A stretch of 64,000 nucleotides of DNA. It comes from Chitinophaga sp. (lineage in GTDB: Bacteria > Bacteroidota > Bacteroidia > Chitinophagales > Chitinophagaceae). Location of the stretch: positions 992,001-1,056,000 of the forward strand of contig NZ_JAGHZS010000001.1 in assembly GCF_017745275.1 (NCBI RefSeq). Reading direction: 5' to 3'. A program made the position numbers and the translations under genes. A model generated the notes under the pieces. The model worked only from the letters and a program-made list of their open reading frames with translations. It was not told where the DNA came from and made no database searches. Shown one piece after another: positions 25,370 to 34,589 of this stretch (the first letter of the stretch is position 1; each line of letters opens with the position of its first letter).

Positions 25370-25980
25370 CAAAAAAAGAAGCGCATGGTAGAAACCATAC
25401 GCTTATTGTAAAAGATTGTCATGTGAATGTTCGAGAATGCAAATCGTGAAGGCTTTTAATGGTTATCCTGGGGTTGAGATGCCGTCAAGGTTATACCACC
25501 TTAATTTCCTTTTTACCCTAAAATGATGCTGTAACACACCACTTGTTGGCAATAATATCTTTATTGACTGTTTATATTGTTTGAATATTGTTTGAACGAA
25601 GTAAATATCACTCACTCTAATGGCTATACGTTTTTTTGAGGGTATAAATAAAAAATAACTAATCGCTGCAATTGTTAACAAAAATCCAGATCACAAAATT
25701 ACAGGGCCAGATCACAGACATTAAATATCATAAATGGAAGTGGTCTCTTACCACCAGCTTTATGGGACCTCCTATGCTTATGTTGACAATTCCGTTTGTT
25801 TAAATATTCTCTATACTAAATGGGTTTTCTAAATTATTAGGGTTCTGTTGGCAGACATCACGTTGTCCGTTTGTCTTAGTGCAAATTAAGAGTGGCCACT
25901 GCAGTATGCACTGCAGTGGCCACTCTTTTTTATACAACGTTCGTTGTAAATATGCTGTTTCCTTGTCCATTTTAGCTGTA
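25370..25980. other. Long intergenic region with an orphan terminator
   Basis: Between hairpin element C and the permease stop codon. It is A/T-rich with no convincing protein gene; one 72-codon minus-strand frame (25463-25681) has no recognisable features. A strong plus-oriented terminator at 25888-25927 implies some transcript comes from 25.4-25.9 kb, possibly a small RNA. I cannot identify a promoter. Confidence 0.5.
25888..25927 (+). terminator. Strong plus-oriented terminator without an upstream gene
   Basis: Perfect 18-bp arms AAGAGTGGCCACTGCAGT/ACTGCAGTGGCCACTCTT, 4-nt loop, T-tract on the plus side. In the minus direction the tract after it is weak (AATTTGC), so it fits poorly as the permease terminator. 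Confidence 0.7.
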
Positions 25981-27405
25981 TCAACCCTTCGGCTGACGCG
26001 CCATGGCAATGTAATAGAGCGGAATACCCAATAAAATGATACCGAGACCAGGTAAAGTAAACTTACTCTCAAACACCAGCAACAATGCCGCGAGCGACAG
26101 TGCCACTATGATATACACCAGCGGCAGTACCGGGTATCCAAAGGCTTTGTAAGGCCTTTCTATCTCCGGACGCTTACGCCTTAAAATAAAAATACCCAGG
26201 ATGGTCAGCACATAAAAAATCAATACCCCGAATATCACCAGCGCCAGCAAATCATTGTATCTGCCCGTCAAACACAGCATAGATGCCCAGGCACATTGTA
26301 TCCATAAGCCATGCGCAGGTACACTATGTTTGTTTAATTCACCGGCCTGTTTGAAGAACAACTTATCTTGTGCCATCGTATAATAAATCCTGGCACCTGA
26401 TAAAATCAGTCCATTGTTGCAGCCAAAAGTGGAAATCATAATCATCACGGCAATAATTATTGCCCCACTCGAACCAAAAATCTTTGCCGCTGCAGCAACA
26501 CCTACACGGTCGTTTGCAGCAAAAGCAATTTCATTCAGCGGCAGTACCGCCAGGTACATCAGGTTGCAGCTCACATAAATAATCGTTACAATCAATGTAC
26601 CCAGGAAAAGAGAACGCCCGATATTCTTAGCCGGATTCTTAATTTCCCCGGCAATGAACGTTACGTTATTCCACGCATCACTGGAAAACAACGACCCTTT
26701 CATGGAAACGGCAATCGCTCCCATTAAAGCCAGCCCGGATAAACCCGCCGTTACCACGTCGCCATTCAGCGAAGTAACGGACGCCGCATCCCAGGCATGC
26801 TGCCAGTTAGCCTGCCAGATGTCGGATTTAGCACCTACCGCAAACCCGAAAATAATCAGGCCAAATAAAGACAATAACTTGGCCAGCGTAAACACCGTTT
26901 GTATCAGTTTACCATGGTGCACACCACGTGTATTGATAAACGTTAGTAAGATAATAGACACAATGGCCACAATTTGTGCAGCAGAAATCTGCACAATACC
27001 TGCATCTAACAAAATATTCTTTTCACTGAACCCGGGAATAAGATAAGCGGTAAACTTGGCAAAAGCCACTGCCACCGCGGCAATAGTTCCCGTTTGAATT
27101 ACACCGAACTGGGTCCAGCCAAACAAGAAAGCAATAAAGGGATTGTAAGCCTCCCGCAGATAAACATACTGCCCGCCGGCTTTAGGAAACATGCCGGATA
27201 GTTCTCCATAACTGAGCGCGGCAATCAGGGTGACAACCCCTGCCAATATCCACATGGCAGTGATCCAGCCAGCACCGCCTACACTACGGGCTATTTCGGC
27301 TGTTACAATAAAAATACCTGAACCAATCATGGAACCGGCTACGATCATGGTGGCGTCTAACAATCCCAGGGAGGGCTTGAAAGATTGAGTTTGGTTGATT
27401 TCCAT
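25981..27405 (-). CDS. APC-superfamily amino acid permease
   Basis: 474 residues with 12 predicted membrane helices. TM1 carries the APC signature 'LLDATMIVAGSMIGSGIFIVTAEIA', followed by 'ALSYGELSGMFPKAGGQYVYLREAYNPFIAFLFGW', and 'DAWNNVTFIAGEIKNPAKNIGRSL' near residue 245, all typical of LAT/basic amino-acid permeases. It imports amino acids through the inner membrane by cation symport or exchange. It lies downstream of the OmpH-like gene but after a terminator, so it is likely a separate transcript. Specific substrate not predictable. Confidence 0.9.
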   Translation of the reverse strand: MEINQTQSFKPSLGLLDATMIVAGSMIGSGIFIVTAEIARSVGGAGWITAMWILAGVVTLIAALSYGELSGMFPKAGGQYVYLREAYNPFIAFLFGWTQFGVIQTGTIAAVAVAFAKFTAYLIPGFSEKNILLDAGIVQISAAQIVAIVSIILLTFINTRGVHHGKLIQTVFTLAKLLSLFGLIIFGFAVGAKSDIWQANWQHAWDAASVTSLNGDVVTAGLSGLALMGAIAVSMKGSLFSSDAWNNVTFIAGEIKNPAKNIGRSLFLGTLIVTIIYVSCNLMYLAVLPLNEIAFAANDRVGVAAAAKIFGSSGAIIIAVMIMISTFGCNNGLILSGARIYYTMAQDKLFFKQAGELNKHSVPAHGLWIQCAWASMLCLTGRYNDLLALVIFGVLIFYVLTILGIFILRRKRPEIERPYKAFGYPVLPLVYIIVALSLAALLLVFESKFTLPGLGIILLGIPLYYIAMARQPKG

Positions 27406-27423
27406 ATTGTTATTTATAAAAAA

Positions 27424-27447
27424 TCCCGGTTCATAACGGAACCGGGA
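27424..27447 (-). terminator. Terminator of the OmpH-like gene
   Basis: TCCCGGTTC/GAACCGGGA with a 6-nt loop and a T-run in the minus direction (GGGATTTTTTAT). It separates the OmpH-like gene from the permease gene. Confidence 0.85.
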
Positions 27448-27483
27448 CTATAAGGTAGATAAAATTTCGAAGGTTTTATGCGC

Positions 27484-28092
27484 TTATTTTGACGCACCCG
27501 CTCCATTCTCATTCATTCCTTTAATTACATCCGGTGTTACATCGTAAGCCGGATCTTTATACAGGATGTTGCTCGCATTGCTGCGGTAAGAGAATATATA
27601 AGCATAACGTTTGTCTGCATTGTAAGACTTCAGGAAATCGTCCAGTCTTTTTTGCAGTTCTTCATTAAACTTGGTTTGCTGCTCTGTATAAGAAGCACCC
27701 AGGTTCTGCGCTTCCTGATCCAACTGCTGCTTTTTAGCCATCAGGCTGCGTTGTGCGGCCTCACCCTGCTCTTGTGTCAGCGTAGAAGCTTTGCGCTGCA
27801 GATCTTCATATTCCGCCTGTAAAGCCCGGGCCTTGCCTTTCAACTGATTGTCCATCTGCTCCTGCTTCTGCTCCAGTAACGCCCTCTTTTCTTTAAAATA
27901 TTCGAAATGCGCTTCCAGTGAATCCAGGTCTACATACGCAATTTTGAAACTTCCTGCTACTGGAGTACCGGTACCTGCTGCTGGCGTGGCTGGTGTGCTG
28001 TTACCAGCTTTATTTCCCTGGCAAGACATCAATAATCCGGCTGCTAATGCCGCTAATAATCCTTTTGTCACTAATTGTTTACGAGTGCGCAT
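27484..28092 (-). CDS. OmpH/Skp-like lipoprotein
   Basis: 202 residues. A signal peptide ends in a lipobox (LLMSCQG, Cys24), then a Ser/Thr/Pro/Gly linker. A Skp-like domain follows: 'FKIAYVDLDSLEAHFEYFKEKRALLEQKQEQMDNQL' and a long coiled coil rich in Gln, Lys and Glu (about 60-155), ending 'KRYAYIFSYRSNASNILYKDPAYDVTPDVI', the usual C-terminal strand region. Such proteins are periplasmic chaperones of outer membrane proteins; the lipid anchor is a frequent Bacteroidota variation. Single gene with its own terminator. Confidence 0.9.
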   Translation of the reverse strand: MRTRKQLVTKGLLAALAAGLLMSCQGNKAGNSTPATPAAGTGTPVAGSFKIAYVDLDSLEAHFEYFKEKRALLEQKQEQMDNQLKGKARALQAEYEDLQRKASTLTQEQGEAAQRSLMAKKQQLDQEAQNLGASYTEQQTKFNEELQKRLDDFLKSYNADKRYAYIFSYRSNASNILYKDPAYDVTPDVIKGMNENGAGASK

Positions 28093-28239
28093 GTTAATAG
28101 GTGGATTTGTGCTTCTTTAGTACATTTTTAAAATGGAACGGCTAAAATAAGGTTTTTACCGGATTTTCAAATTCCGATCAACTTTTTTAGCTAGGATTTA
28201 ACTAATAGTAGTGCATTCCCTTCTCCAACAGGATCTCCC

Positions 28240-28929
28240 TTAATTATGTTGTATCGTTAATATATTAAACCTTGCGGAGTCCAACGGATAACCAGCTGTC
28301 ACCAGCGTATATACCTTCCCTTTCTGCGTAGGCAGCGGATGGTATCTCAATGTCAGTGAAGAATCTACATACTTGAAACGGATGGCATAAGCGCTATCAC
28401 CCACCAATGGCGCAAAAGCAGTTTGCGATGGGAAAGCCAGTCCTTTAAAAATGATAGGCCCCACACCTGATAAAACGTCCATACCAAGTGGTGTTCTGTT
28501 AGGTTTAAATCCCTGGCTGAGATCAATCACCCTGAACTTCGCACTGTCGCCACGTGCCGGAGTCAGATCATCTTCCGTAATAATTAAAAGTGGGTTCTTT
28601 AAACTATCCCCTCCCAGGAACGCTGTATAGTAGCGATTATTTCTCAGGAAGATCCCGTTATTATACAATATCACACCTGGCTGTCCGGCTGGTGTAATAA
28701 TCAGGTTATACTTTTGCGCACGATAAGACTTATAACCAGTCACCGTTTTATAGCCCACATTGCTGGCAAAAGCAATTGTATCCAGCCGGATATCATATTG
28801 TACACCATTAGGCAATGCATCTACCACCATAAAATTTCCGTGCGTGTCAGGCACCGCGCTGTCGCTGTTCTTTTTACATGCTCCCAACAATGTAAGTCCT
28901 ATGATAATGGGTATAATCAGGTATTTCAT
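28240..28929 (-). CDS. DUF4397 lipoprotein
   Basis: 229 residues from the ATG at 28929 (MKYLIIPIIIGLTLLGAC); three further codons upstream are possible. The lipobox Cys is at about residue 18 (LLGACKK). The mature part is beta-rich with 'FMVVDALPNGVQYDIRLDT', 'GYKTVTGYKSYRAQKYNLIITPAG' and 'YYTAFLGGDSLKNPLLIITEDDL', the pattern of DUF4397 envelope proteins. Function unknown. A TATTTTTG -7 box lies at 28956-28963 on the minus strand, giving a short leader. Divergent from the heptad-repeat protein gene. Confidence 0.75.
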   Translation of the reverse strand: MKYLIIPIIIGLTLLGACKKNSDSAVPDTHGNFMVVDALPNGVQYDIRLDTIAFASNVGYKTVTGYKSYRAQKYNLIITPAGQPGVILYNNGIFLRNNRYYTAFLGGDSLKNPLLIITEDDLTPARGDSAKFRVIDLSQGFKPNRTPLGMDVLSGVGPIIFKGLAFPSQTAFAPLVGDSAYAIRFKYVDSSLTLRYHPLPTQKGKVYTLVTAGYPLDSARFNILTIQHN

Positions 28930-29067
28930 GAAATCCACTTTCGTTTTTACGGAATCAAAAATAGGTTTTAATTAGTTTTTAATGGACCCCGCTTAAACAA
29001 ATATTATTCTCCCCCGTCTATTTCTCACAAACAAGTTATTTATTATATAACCAAAACCTGCAACTAC

Positions 29068-29625
29068 ATGAAAATGCCAGCTATCCTCGTACCCGCCTTT
29101 ATTTTAGGTCTCGTTTCTCTAAATACCAGCGCCCAGAAACACGTTGGCCGCGACCGGCAGGACATCCGCCACGACCGTAACGACATCCGCCATGATAACA
29201 GGGATATTAACCATACCCAAAAAGATATCAAACGGGATCGCAACGATGTGAAGCAGGATAATAACGATATCCGTCACGACAAAAAAGATATCAATGCCAA
29301 CCGCAAAGACTTACAACATGACCGTAACGATGTCAACAAAGACAGAAAAGATATCGCACAAGACCGCAAAAACGGCGATACCAAAGATCTCGCAAAAGAT
29401 AAAGCAGATCTGAAACATGACTACAACGATATTCATCACGATAAAAAAGACCTGCAACAGGATAATAAAGATCTGAATAAAGATCGCCGGGACCGGAACC
29501 AGGATACGAAAGATATTGAGCAGGATAAACGTCAGTTAAACCGGGAAAGAAGAGATAAGAAACATGATGTAAAAGATTTGCAGCACGATAAAAAAGATCT
29601 GCAACAAGATGTTGGTAAACAGTAA
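29068..29625 (+). CDS. Secreted highly charged heptad-repeat protein
   Basis: 185 residues: a signal peptide (cleavage near TSA-Q) and then about 22 imperfect copies of a seven-residue unit with consensus D-[RK]-[KN]-D-[IL]-x-[HQ], for example DRNDIRH, DKKDINA, DKKDLQQ. Nearly every residue is Asp, Lys, Arg, His, Asn or Gln, with one Ile/Leu/Val per heptad. This predicts a very long amphipathic or single alpha-helix with zipper-like charge pairs. I do not recognise a function. It may be a periplasmic spacer, a metal or polyanion binder, or a stress protein. The repeat is maintained at protein level, with synonymous drift, so it is unlikely to be accidental. Confidence 0.8.
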   Translation: MKMPAILVPAFILGLVSLNTSAQKHVGRDRQDIRHDRNDIRHDNRDINHTQKDIKRDRNDVKQDNNDIRHDKKDINANRKDLQHDRNDVNKDRKDIAQDRKNGDTKDLAKDKADLKHDYNDIHHDKKDLQQDNKDLNKDRRDRNQDTKDIEQDKRQLNRERRDKKHDVKDLQHDKKDLQQDVGKQ

Positions 29626-29778
29626 TTATTTATTTGAAAAATTTATTCAACTCATTCATTGACCTGGCCCCGTTTTCATCCGTTTCCCCAGGTATAACTC
29701 CTTGTGATACCGGCAAGCAATAGGTATTCATACAGGAAGATATATACCACACATCCATTAGTTTACTTCAAAAATATG

Positions 29779-29806
29779 GCGGGTGTTTCCTGTAGGAAGC
29801 ACCCGC
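29779..29806. repeat. Copy 0 of the rpoC-terminator-like repeat
   Basis: Hairpin GCGGGTGTTTCC-TGTA-GGAAGCACCCGC, almost the same as the rpoC terminator at 30110-30143, but with a poor T-tract. First recognisable unit of a decaying tandem array. Confidence 0.7.
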
Positions 29807-30109
29807 TTCTGTATTGTTAATTACAGAGAGCTCTTTCAAAGGTTAGTACATTTAGAGAGATGAATACCACTTCATCTGTTCATTATCCACAAAAAGCTAC
29901 AGGTATCTCTTGATTCAATACACCGGCTTTCCACGCTGATCAGGCCTACCAGTGAGCAGCAGGCATTTATTTAGAAAGATGAATACCTCGCATTCATGCT
30001 TTCTTTACAAATGAAACCAGGCGCCTTCCAATAAAAAATACCCGCACAGCCATTACCTGCTTTATTTAGAGAGATGAATACCTCCGTATTCATTCATTTG
30101 CCACAAAAA

Positions 30110-30143
30110 AAAGCGGGTGTCTCCTGTTGGAAACACCCGCTTT
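30110..30143 (-). terminator. rpoC terminator
   Basis: AAAGCGGGTGTCTCC-TGTT-GGAAACACCCGCTTT with a run of eight T on the minus strand, 26 nt after the rpoC stop codon. It ends the rplKAJL-rpoBC operon. Confidence 0.9.
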
Positions 30144-30168
30144 CGTATGTTGAATATGCTTGTCAGCA

Positions 30169-33100
30169 CTATTCTTCTTCGTCGAACTGGAACACTTCTT
30201 TAGAAGAAGCCAGGATATCGTATTCTTCTTTAGAACCTACGATCATGTTTTCGAACTCACGTAAACCAGTACCGGCAGGGATCAGGTGACCTGTGATCAC
30301 ATTCTCCTTCAGACCCATCATATCATCGGTTTTACCGTTGATAGCTGCCTGAGACAGTACCTTGGTGGTTTCCTGGAACGAAGCAGCAGAGATCCAGCTG
30401 CGGGTACCGAGGGATGCCTTGGTAATACCCTGCAGGAGTGGGCTGGAAGTAGCTGGCTGTGCATCACGATACTCAACCAGTTTCTTATCTGCACGACGTA
30501 ACAGAGAGTTTTCTTCACGAACCTGACGGAGTGTTACAATCTGACCTGCTTTCAGGTTAGTAGATTCACCCGCATCAGTTACTACCTTCTTATCGAAGAT
30601 CATATCGTTTTCTTCAAAGAAGTCAAATCTATCTTCAGTATCACCTTCGAGGAAGCGGGTATCACCCGGATCTTCGATGTTTACTTTACGCATCATTTGA
30701 CGAACAATCACCTCAATGTGCTTGTCATTGATCTTTACACCCTGTAAACGGTATACTTCCTGGATTTCATTTACCAGGTATTCCTGTACAGCAAACGGTC
30801 CTTTAATAGACAGGATATCTGCAGGAGTAGTAGAACCATCAGAGAGAGAAGTACCGGCCTTCACGAAGTCACCGTCCTGTACCAGGATGTGACGTGTCAA
30901 TGGCACCAGGTATTTCTTGATCTGACCTTCACGGCTTTCGATGATGATTTCGCGGTTACCACGTTTGATGTTACCAAATGCTACCACACCATCAATTTCA
31001 GAAACGATAGCAGGGTTACTTGGGTTACGTGCTTCGAAGAGCTCCGTTACACGTGGCAAACCACCCGTGATATCTCTCAGTTTACCGATAACACGTGGGA
31101 TCTTCACAATTACCTGACCCGCTCTCACCTTATCTCCTTCAGAGATAACGATGTGGGAACCTACTGGTAAGTTATATGATTTCACTTCTTTGTTACCTTC
31201 TACGAGGATAGACGGAATCTTATTCTTGTCTTTGGTTTCAATTACCACTTTCTCACGGTGACCTGTTTGTTCATCCGCTTCTTCACGGAAGGTGATACCT
31301 TCTACGATGCTATCGAAACGAATGCTACCAGGAATTTCAGACACGATAACGGCATTGAACGGATCCCATGTACAGAGCATGTCACCTTTCGATACTTTTT
31401 GTCCGTCTTTCACCAGTAAGGTAGAACCGTAAGGGATGTTGTTGGTTACCAGCAGACGATCATTTTTCACGTCCATGATACGCAACTCACCGGTACGACC
31501 GATAACGATCTGTACTTTATCACCTGTGTTGTTTTCGTAGGTGGTAGTACGTAAGCCATCGAATTGTACAGTACCTTCAAATTTAGCTGGTAAACCGGAT
31601 TCAACGGAAGTAGAACCGGCCACACCACCCACGTGGAAGGTACGCAGTGTCAACTGGGTACCAGGCTCACCGATGGACTGAGCAGCGATGATACCTACTG
31701 CATCACCTCTCTGCGCAGTGTAACCGCTGGCCAGGTTTTTACCGTAACATTTCACGCACACACCACGACGGCTTTCGCAAGTCAGTACGGAGCGGATTTC
31801 TACGGTTTCAATCGCACTTTCTTCAATTCTGTGTGCAATTTCTTCAGTGATTTCAGCACCTGCTGCAACAATCAGTTCCTCGTCGTTATGAGGATCAAAT
31901 ACATCGTGCAGAGAAGTACGTCCGAGGATACGGTCGTACAGTGTTTCGATCACTTCTTCATTATCTTTCAATGCAGAAGTAGCAATACCACGGAGTGTAC
32001 CGCAATCTTCTTCATTGATTACAACATCCTGCGCAACGTCTACCAGACGACGGGTCAGGTAACCCGCATCCGCCGTTTTCAACGCCGTATCCGCAAGACC
32101 CTTACGGGCACCGTGCGTAGAGATGAAGTATTCCAATACGTTCAAACCATCTTTAAAGTTGGACAATACCGGGTTTTCGATGATCTCAGAACCGGTAGAT
32201 CCACTCTTACGCGGCTTGGCCATCAGACCTCTGATACCAGCCAGCTGTTTGATCTGCTGCTTGGAACCACGCGCACCGGAATCCAACATCATGTATACTG
32301 AGTTGAAACCTTGCTTGTCTGTTGCCAGCTCACGGATCAGGGTTTCTGTTACCTTCGTATCCACACGTGACCAGATATCAATGATCTGGTTGTAACGTTC
32401 GTTGTTGGTAATCAGACCCATGTTATAGTTATCCCAAACTTCGTCTACTTCGCTGGAAGCACCGTCAATCATGTCTTGCTTAACGTCTGGGATGATCAGG
32501 TCATTGATGTTAAATGACAGACCACCGCGGAACGCCATGCGGAAACCTAATTGTTTGATGTCATCCAGGAACTTCGCAGTTGCAGGGATATTGGTTGCTT
32601 TAATGATATCACCGATGATTTCACGCAGTGATTTCTTGGTCAGCAGGGCGTTTACATAACCGGCTGCTTTCGGTACGAACTGGTTGAACAGTACGCGACC
32701 TACGGTAGTTTCGATCAGTTTTCTTTCCAGCTCACCATTTGCATTTCTTACGTCCGCTTTTACACGAATGTGAGCATGCAGGTCAATGCGGTCTTCATTC
32801 AGCGCGATGATTACTTCTTCAGCAGAATAGAAGGCTTTACCTTCACCTCTTACCACTACATCGCCCATTGTTTTCTTACCCTTGGTAATGTAATACAGAC
32901 CGAGAACCATGTCCTGTGAAGGCAGGGTAATTGGCGTACCATTCTGTGGGTTGAGGATGTTGTGAGAAGACAGCATCAGCAGTTGGGCTTCCAGGATTGC
33001 AGCATTGCTCAAAGGCACGTGTACCGCCATCTGGTCACCATCGAAATCCGCGTTGAACGCAGAACACACGAGTGGGTGCAACTGTATCGCTTTACCTTCT

Positions 33101-34467
33101 ACCAGTTTAGGCTGGAATGCCTGGATAGACAAACGGTGCAGGGTTGGTGCACGGTTTAACATCACCGGGTGACCTTTCAGTACGTTTTCCAGGATATCCC
33201 AAACTACCGCTTCTTTACGATCTACCAGCTTCTTAGCTGATTTCACGGTTTTAACGATACCTCTTTCAATCAGCTTACGGATAATAAACGGTTTGAATAA
33301 CTCAGCCGCCATATCCTTAGGCAAACCACATTCGTGTAATTTCAGTTCAGGACCTACCACGATAACAGAACGTCCGGAGTAATCCACACGTTTACCGAGC
33401 AAGTTCTGACGGAAACGACCTTGTTTACCTTTCAGTACATCTGACAGTGATTTCAGTGCACGACCACCTTCCGCTTTTACCGCATTGGATTTACGGGAGT
33501 TGTCGAACAGGGAATCCACCGCTTCCTGCAGCATACGTTTTTCGTTACGAAGGATCACCTCAGGTGCCTTAATTTCGATCAAACGTTTCAGACGGTTGTT
33601 ACGGATAATTACCCGACGGTAAAGGTCGTTCAGGTCGGAAGACGCGAAACGGCCACCATCCAATGGAACTAACGGACGCAGTTCTGGTGGTACTACCGGG
33701 ATATATTGCATCACCATCCATTCAGGACGGTTTTCTACACGGCCATTGGCTTCACGGAAAGCTTCCACTACGCTCAGACGTTTCAGCGCTTCCGCTTTAC
33801 GTTGCTGGGAAGTTTCAGTGGCTGCCTGGTTACGCAGCTGGTAAGAAAGGCTGTCCAGATCAATACGGGCCAGCATCATTTCTACTGCTTCCGCACCCAT
33901 TTTAGCAATAAACTTGTTAGGATCTTCATCCGGTAACAGCTGATTGTCTTTTGGTAAGGTGTCCAGGATATCCAGGTATTCTTCTTCAGTGAGCAAATCA
34001 CCGTAGTTCATGCCTTTCTCCTGTTTCATACCCGCCTGGATAATCACGTATCTTTCGTAGTACACGATGGTTTCCAGTTTCTTGGAAGACATTCCAAGCA
34101 GGTAACCAATCTTGTTAGGCAGGGATTTGAAATACCATATATGTACAACGGGAACCACTAAACGAATGTGGCCCATTCTTTCACGACGTACTTTCTTCTC
34201 CGTTACCTCAACACCACAACGATCACACACAATACCCTTATAACGGATACGTTTGTATTTTCCGCAATAGCATTCGTAATCCTTTACAGGTCCGAATATT
34301 CTTTCGCAGAATAAACCATCACGTTCCGGTTTGTAAGTACGGTAGTTGATGGTTTCAGGTTTCAGCACTTCACCGTATGAACGCTCCAGGATAACATCCG
34401 GAGAAGCCAGACTAATGGTAATGCTGTTAAAATTTGATTTAGGACGATTTTCTTTCTTGATAGCCAT
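30169..34467 (-). CDS. rpoC: DNA-directed RNA polymerase beta' subunit
   Basis: 1432 residues. The N-terminal zinc site is at '[19 protein letters not shown]', the catalytic Mg motif is '[18 protein letters not shown]', and the second zinc site is '[11 protein letters not shown]' followed by '[18 protein letters not shown]' of the trigger-loop region. Ends in an acidic tail (VFQFDEEE). Length and order match Bacteroidota RpoC; no lineage-unusual insertion stands out. It follows rpoB after 122 nt containing an imperfect long hairpin. Essential subunit forming the active site and DNA channel. Confidence 0.99.
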   Translation of the reverse strand: MAIKKENRPKSNFNSITISLASPDVILERSYGEVLKPETINYRTYKPERDGLFCERIFGPVKDYECYCGKYKRIRYKGIVCDRCGVEVTEKKVRRERMGHIRLVVPVVHIWYFKSLPNKIGYLLGMSSKKLETIVYYERYVIIQAGMKQEKGMNYGDLLTEEEYLDILDTLPKDNQLLPDEDPNKFIAKMGAEAVEMMLARIDLDSLSYQLRNQAATETSQQRKAEALKRLSVVEAFREANGRVENRPEWMVMQYIPVVPPELRPLVPLDGGRFASSDLNDLYRRVIIRNNRLKRLIEIKAPEVILRNEKRMLQEAVDSLFDNSRKSNAVKAEGGRALKSLSDVLKGKQGRFRQNLLGKRVDYSGRSVIVVGPELKLHECGLPKDMAAELFKPFIIRKLIERGIVKTVKSAKKLVDRKEAVVWDILENVLKGHPVMLNRAPTLHRLSIQAFQPKLVEGKAIQLHPLVCSAFNADFDGDQMAVHVPLSNAAILEAQLLMLSSHNILNPQNGTPITLPSQDMVLGLYYITKGKKTMGDVVVRGEGKAFYSAEEVIIALNEDRIDLHAHIRVKADVRNANGELERKLIETTVGRVLFNQFVPKAAGYVNALLTKKSLREIIGDIIKATNIPATAKFLDDIKQLGFRMAFRGGLSFNINDLIIPDVKQDMIDGASSEVDEVWDNYNMGLITNNERYNQIIDIWSRVDTKVTETLIRELATDKQGFNSVYMMLDSGARGSKQQIKQLAGIRGLMAKPRKSGSTGSEIIENPVLSNFKDGLNVLEYFISTHGARKGLADTALKTADAGYLTRRLVDVAQDVVINEEDCGTLRGIATSALKDNEEVIETLYDRILGRTSLHDVFDPHNDEELIVAAGAEITEEIAHRIEESAIETVEIRSVLTCESRRGVCVKCYGKNLASGYTAQRGDAVGIIAAQSIGEPGTQLTLRTFHVGGVAGSTSVESGLPAKFEGTVQFDGLRTTTYENNTGDKVQIVIGRTGELRIMDVKNDRLLVTNNIPYGSTLLVKDGQKVSKGDMLCTWDPFNAVIVSEIPGSIRFDSIVEGITFREEADEQTGHREKVVIETKDKNKIPSILVEGNKEVKSYNLPVGSHIVISEGDKVRAGQVIVKIPRVIGKLRDITGGLPRVTELFEARNPSNPAIVSEIDGVVAFGNIKRGNREIIIESREGQIKKYLVPLTRHILVQDGDFVKAGTSLSDGSTTPADILSIKGPFAVQEYLVNEIQEVYRLQGVKINDKHIEVIVRQMMRKVNIEDPGDTRFLEGDTEDRFDFFEENDMIFDKKVVTDAGESTNLKAGQIVTLRQVREENSLLRRADKKLVEYRDAQPATSSPLLQGITKASLGTRSWISAASFQETTKVLSQAAINGKTDDMMGLKENVITGHLIPAGTGLREFENMIVGSKEEYDILASSKEVFQFDEEE

Positions 34468-34475
34468 CTGTTATT

Positions 34476-34588
34476 AGCTTTTAGCTGTTAGCCGTTGGTG
34501 ATAAGCCAGCGACAAAAATTTTATTCCTGCGAAATATCCAAGCTATCAGCCATTAGCATTTACTGCTAATGGCTGGTAGCTAAAAGCT
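34476..34588. repeat. Imperfect long hairpin in the rpoB-rpoC spacer
   Basis: AGCTTTTAGCTGTTAGCCGTT (34476-34496) pairs at 17 of 21 positions with 34568-34588. The arms are made of the words AGCT, TTAGC and TAATGGC, also seen in hairpins at 39074-39112 and 44644-44724. Its centre (TGCGAAATATCC) only weakly recalls the conserved loop of elements A-E. Confidence 0.6.
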
Positions 34589-34589
34589 C

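Larger units (their letters stand above)
29760..30160. repeat. Decaying tandem array of terminator-region copies downstream of rpoC
   Basis: ATTTAGAGAGATGAATACC recurs at 29850, 29969 (one change) and 30064, spaced 119 and 95 bp. Each copy is followed by remnants of CCACAAAAA and of the GCGGGTG hairpin, which is intact only at 29779 and 30110. There is no protein gene in 29626-30168. This looks like tandem duplication of the rpoC 3' region followed by decay. Confidence 0.7.

Noticed and set aside
25463..25681. 72-codon minus-strand frame in the 25.4-25.9 kb spacer
   Set aside because: No ribosome site, no signal or domain, and composition like the surrounding A/T-rich spacer.
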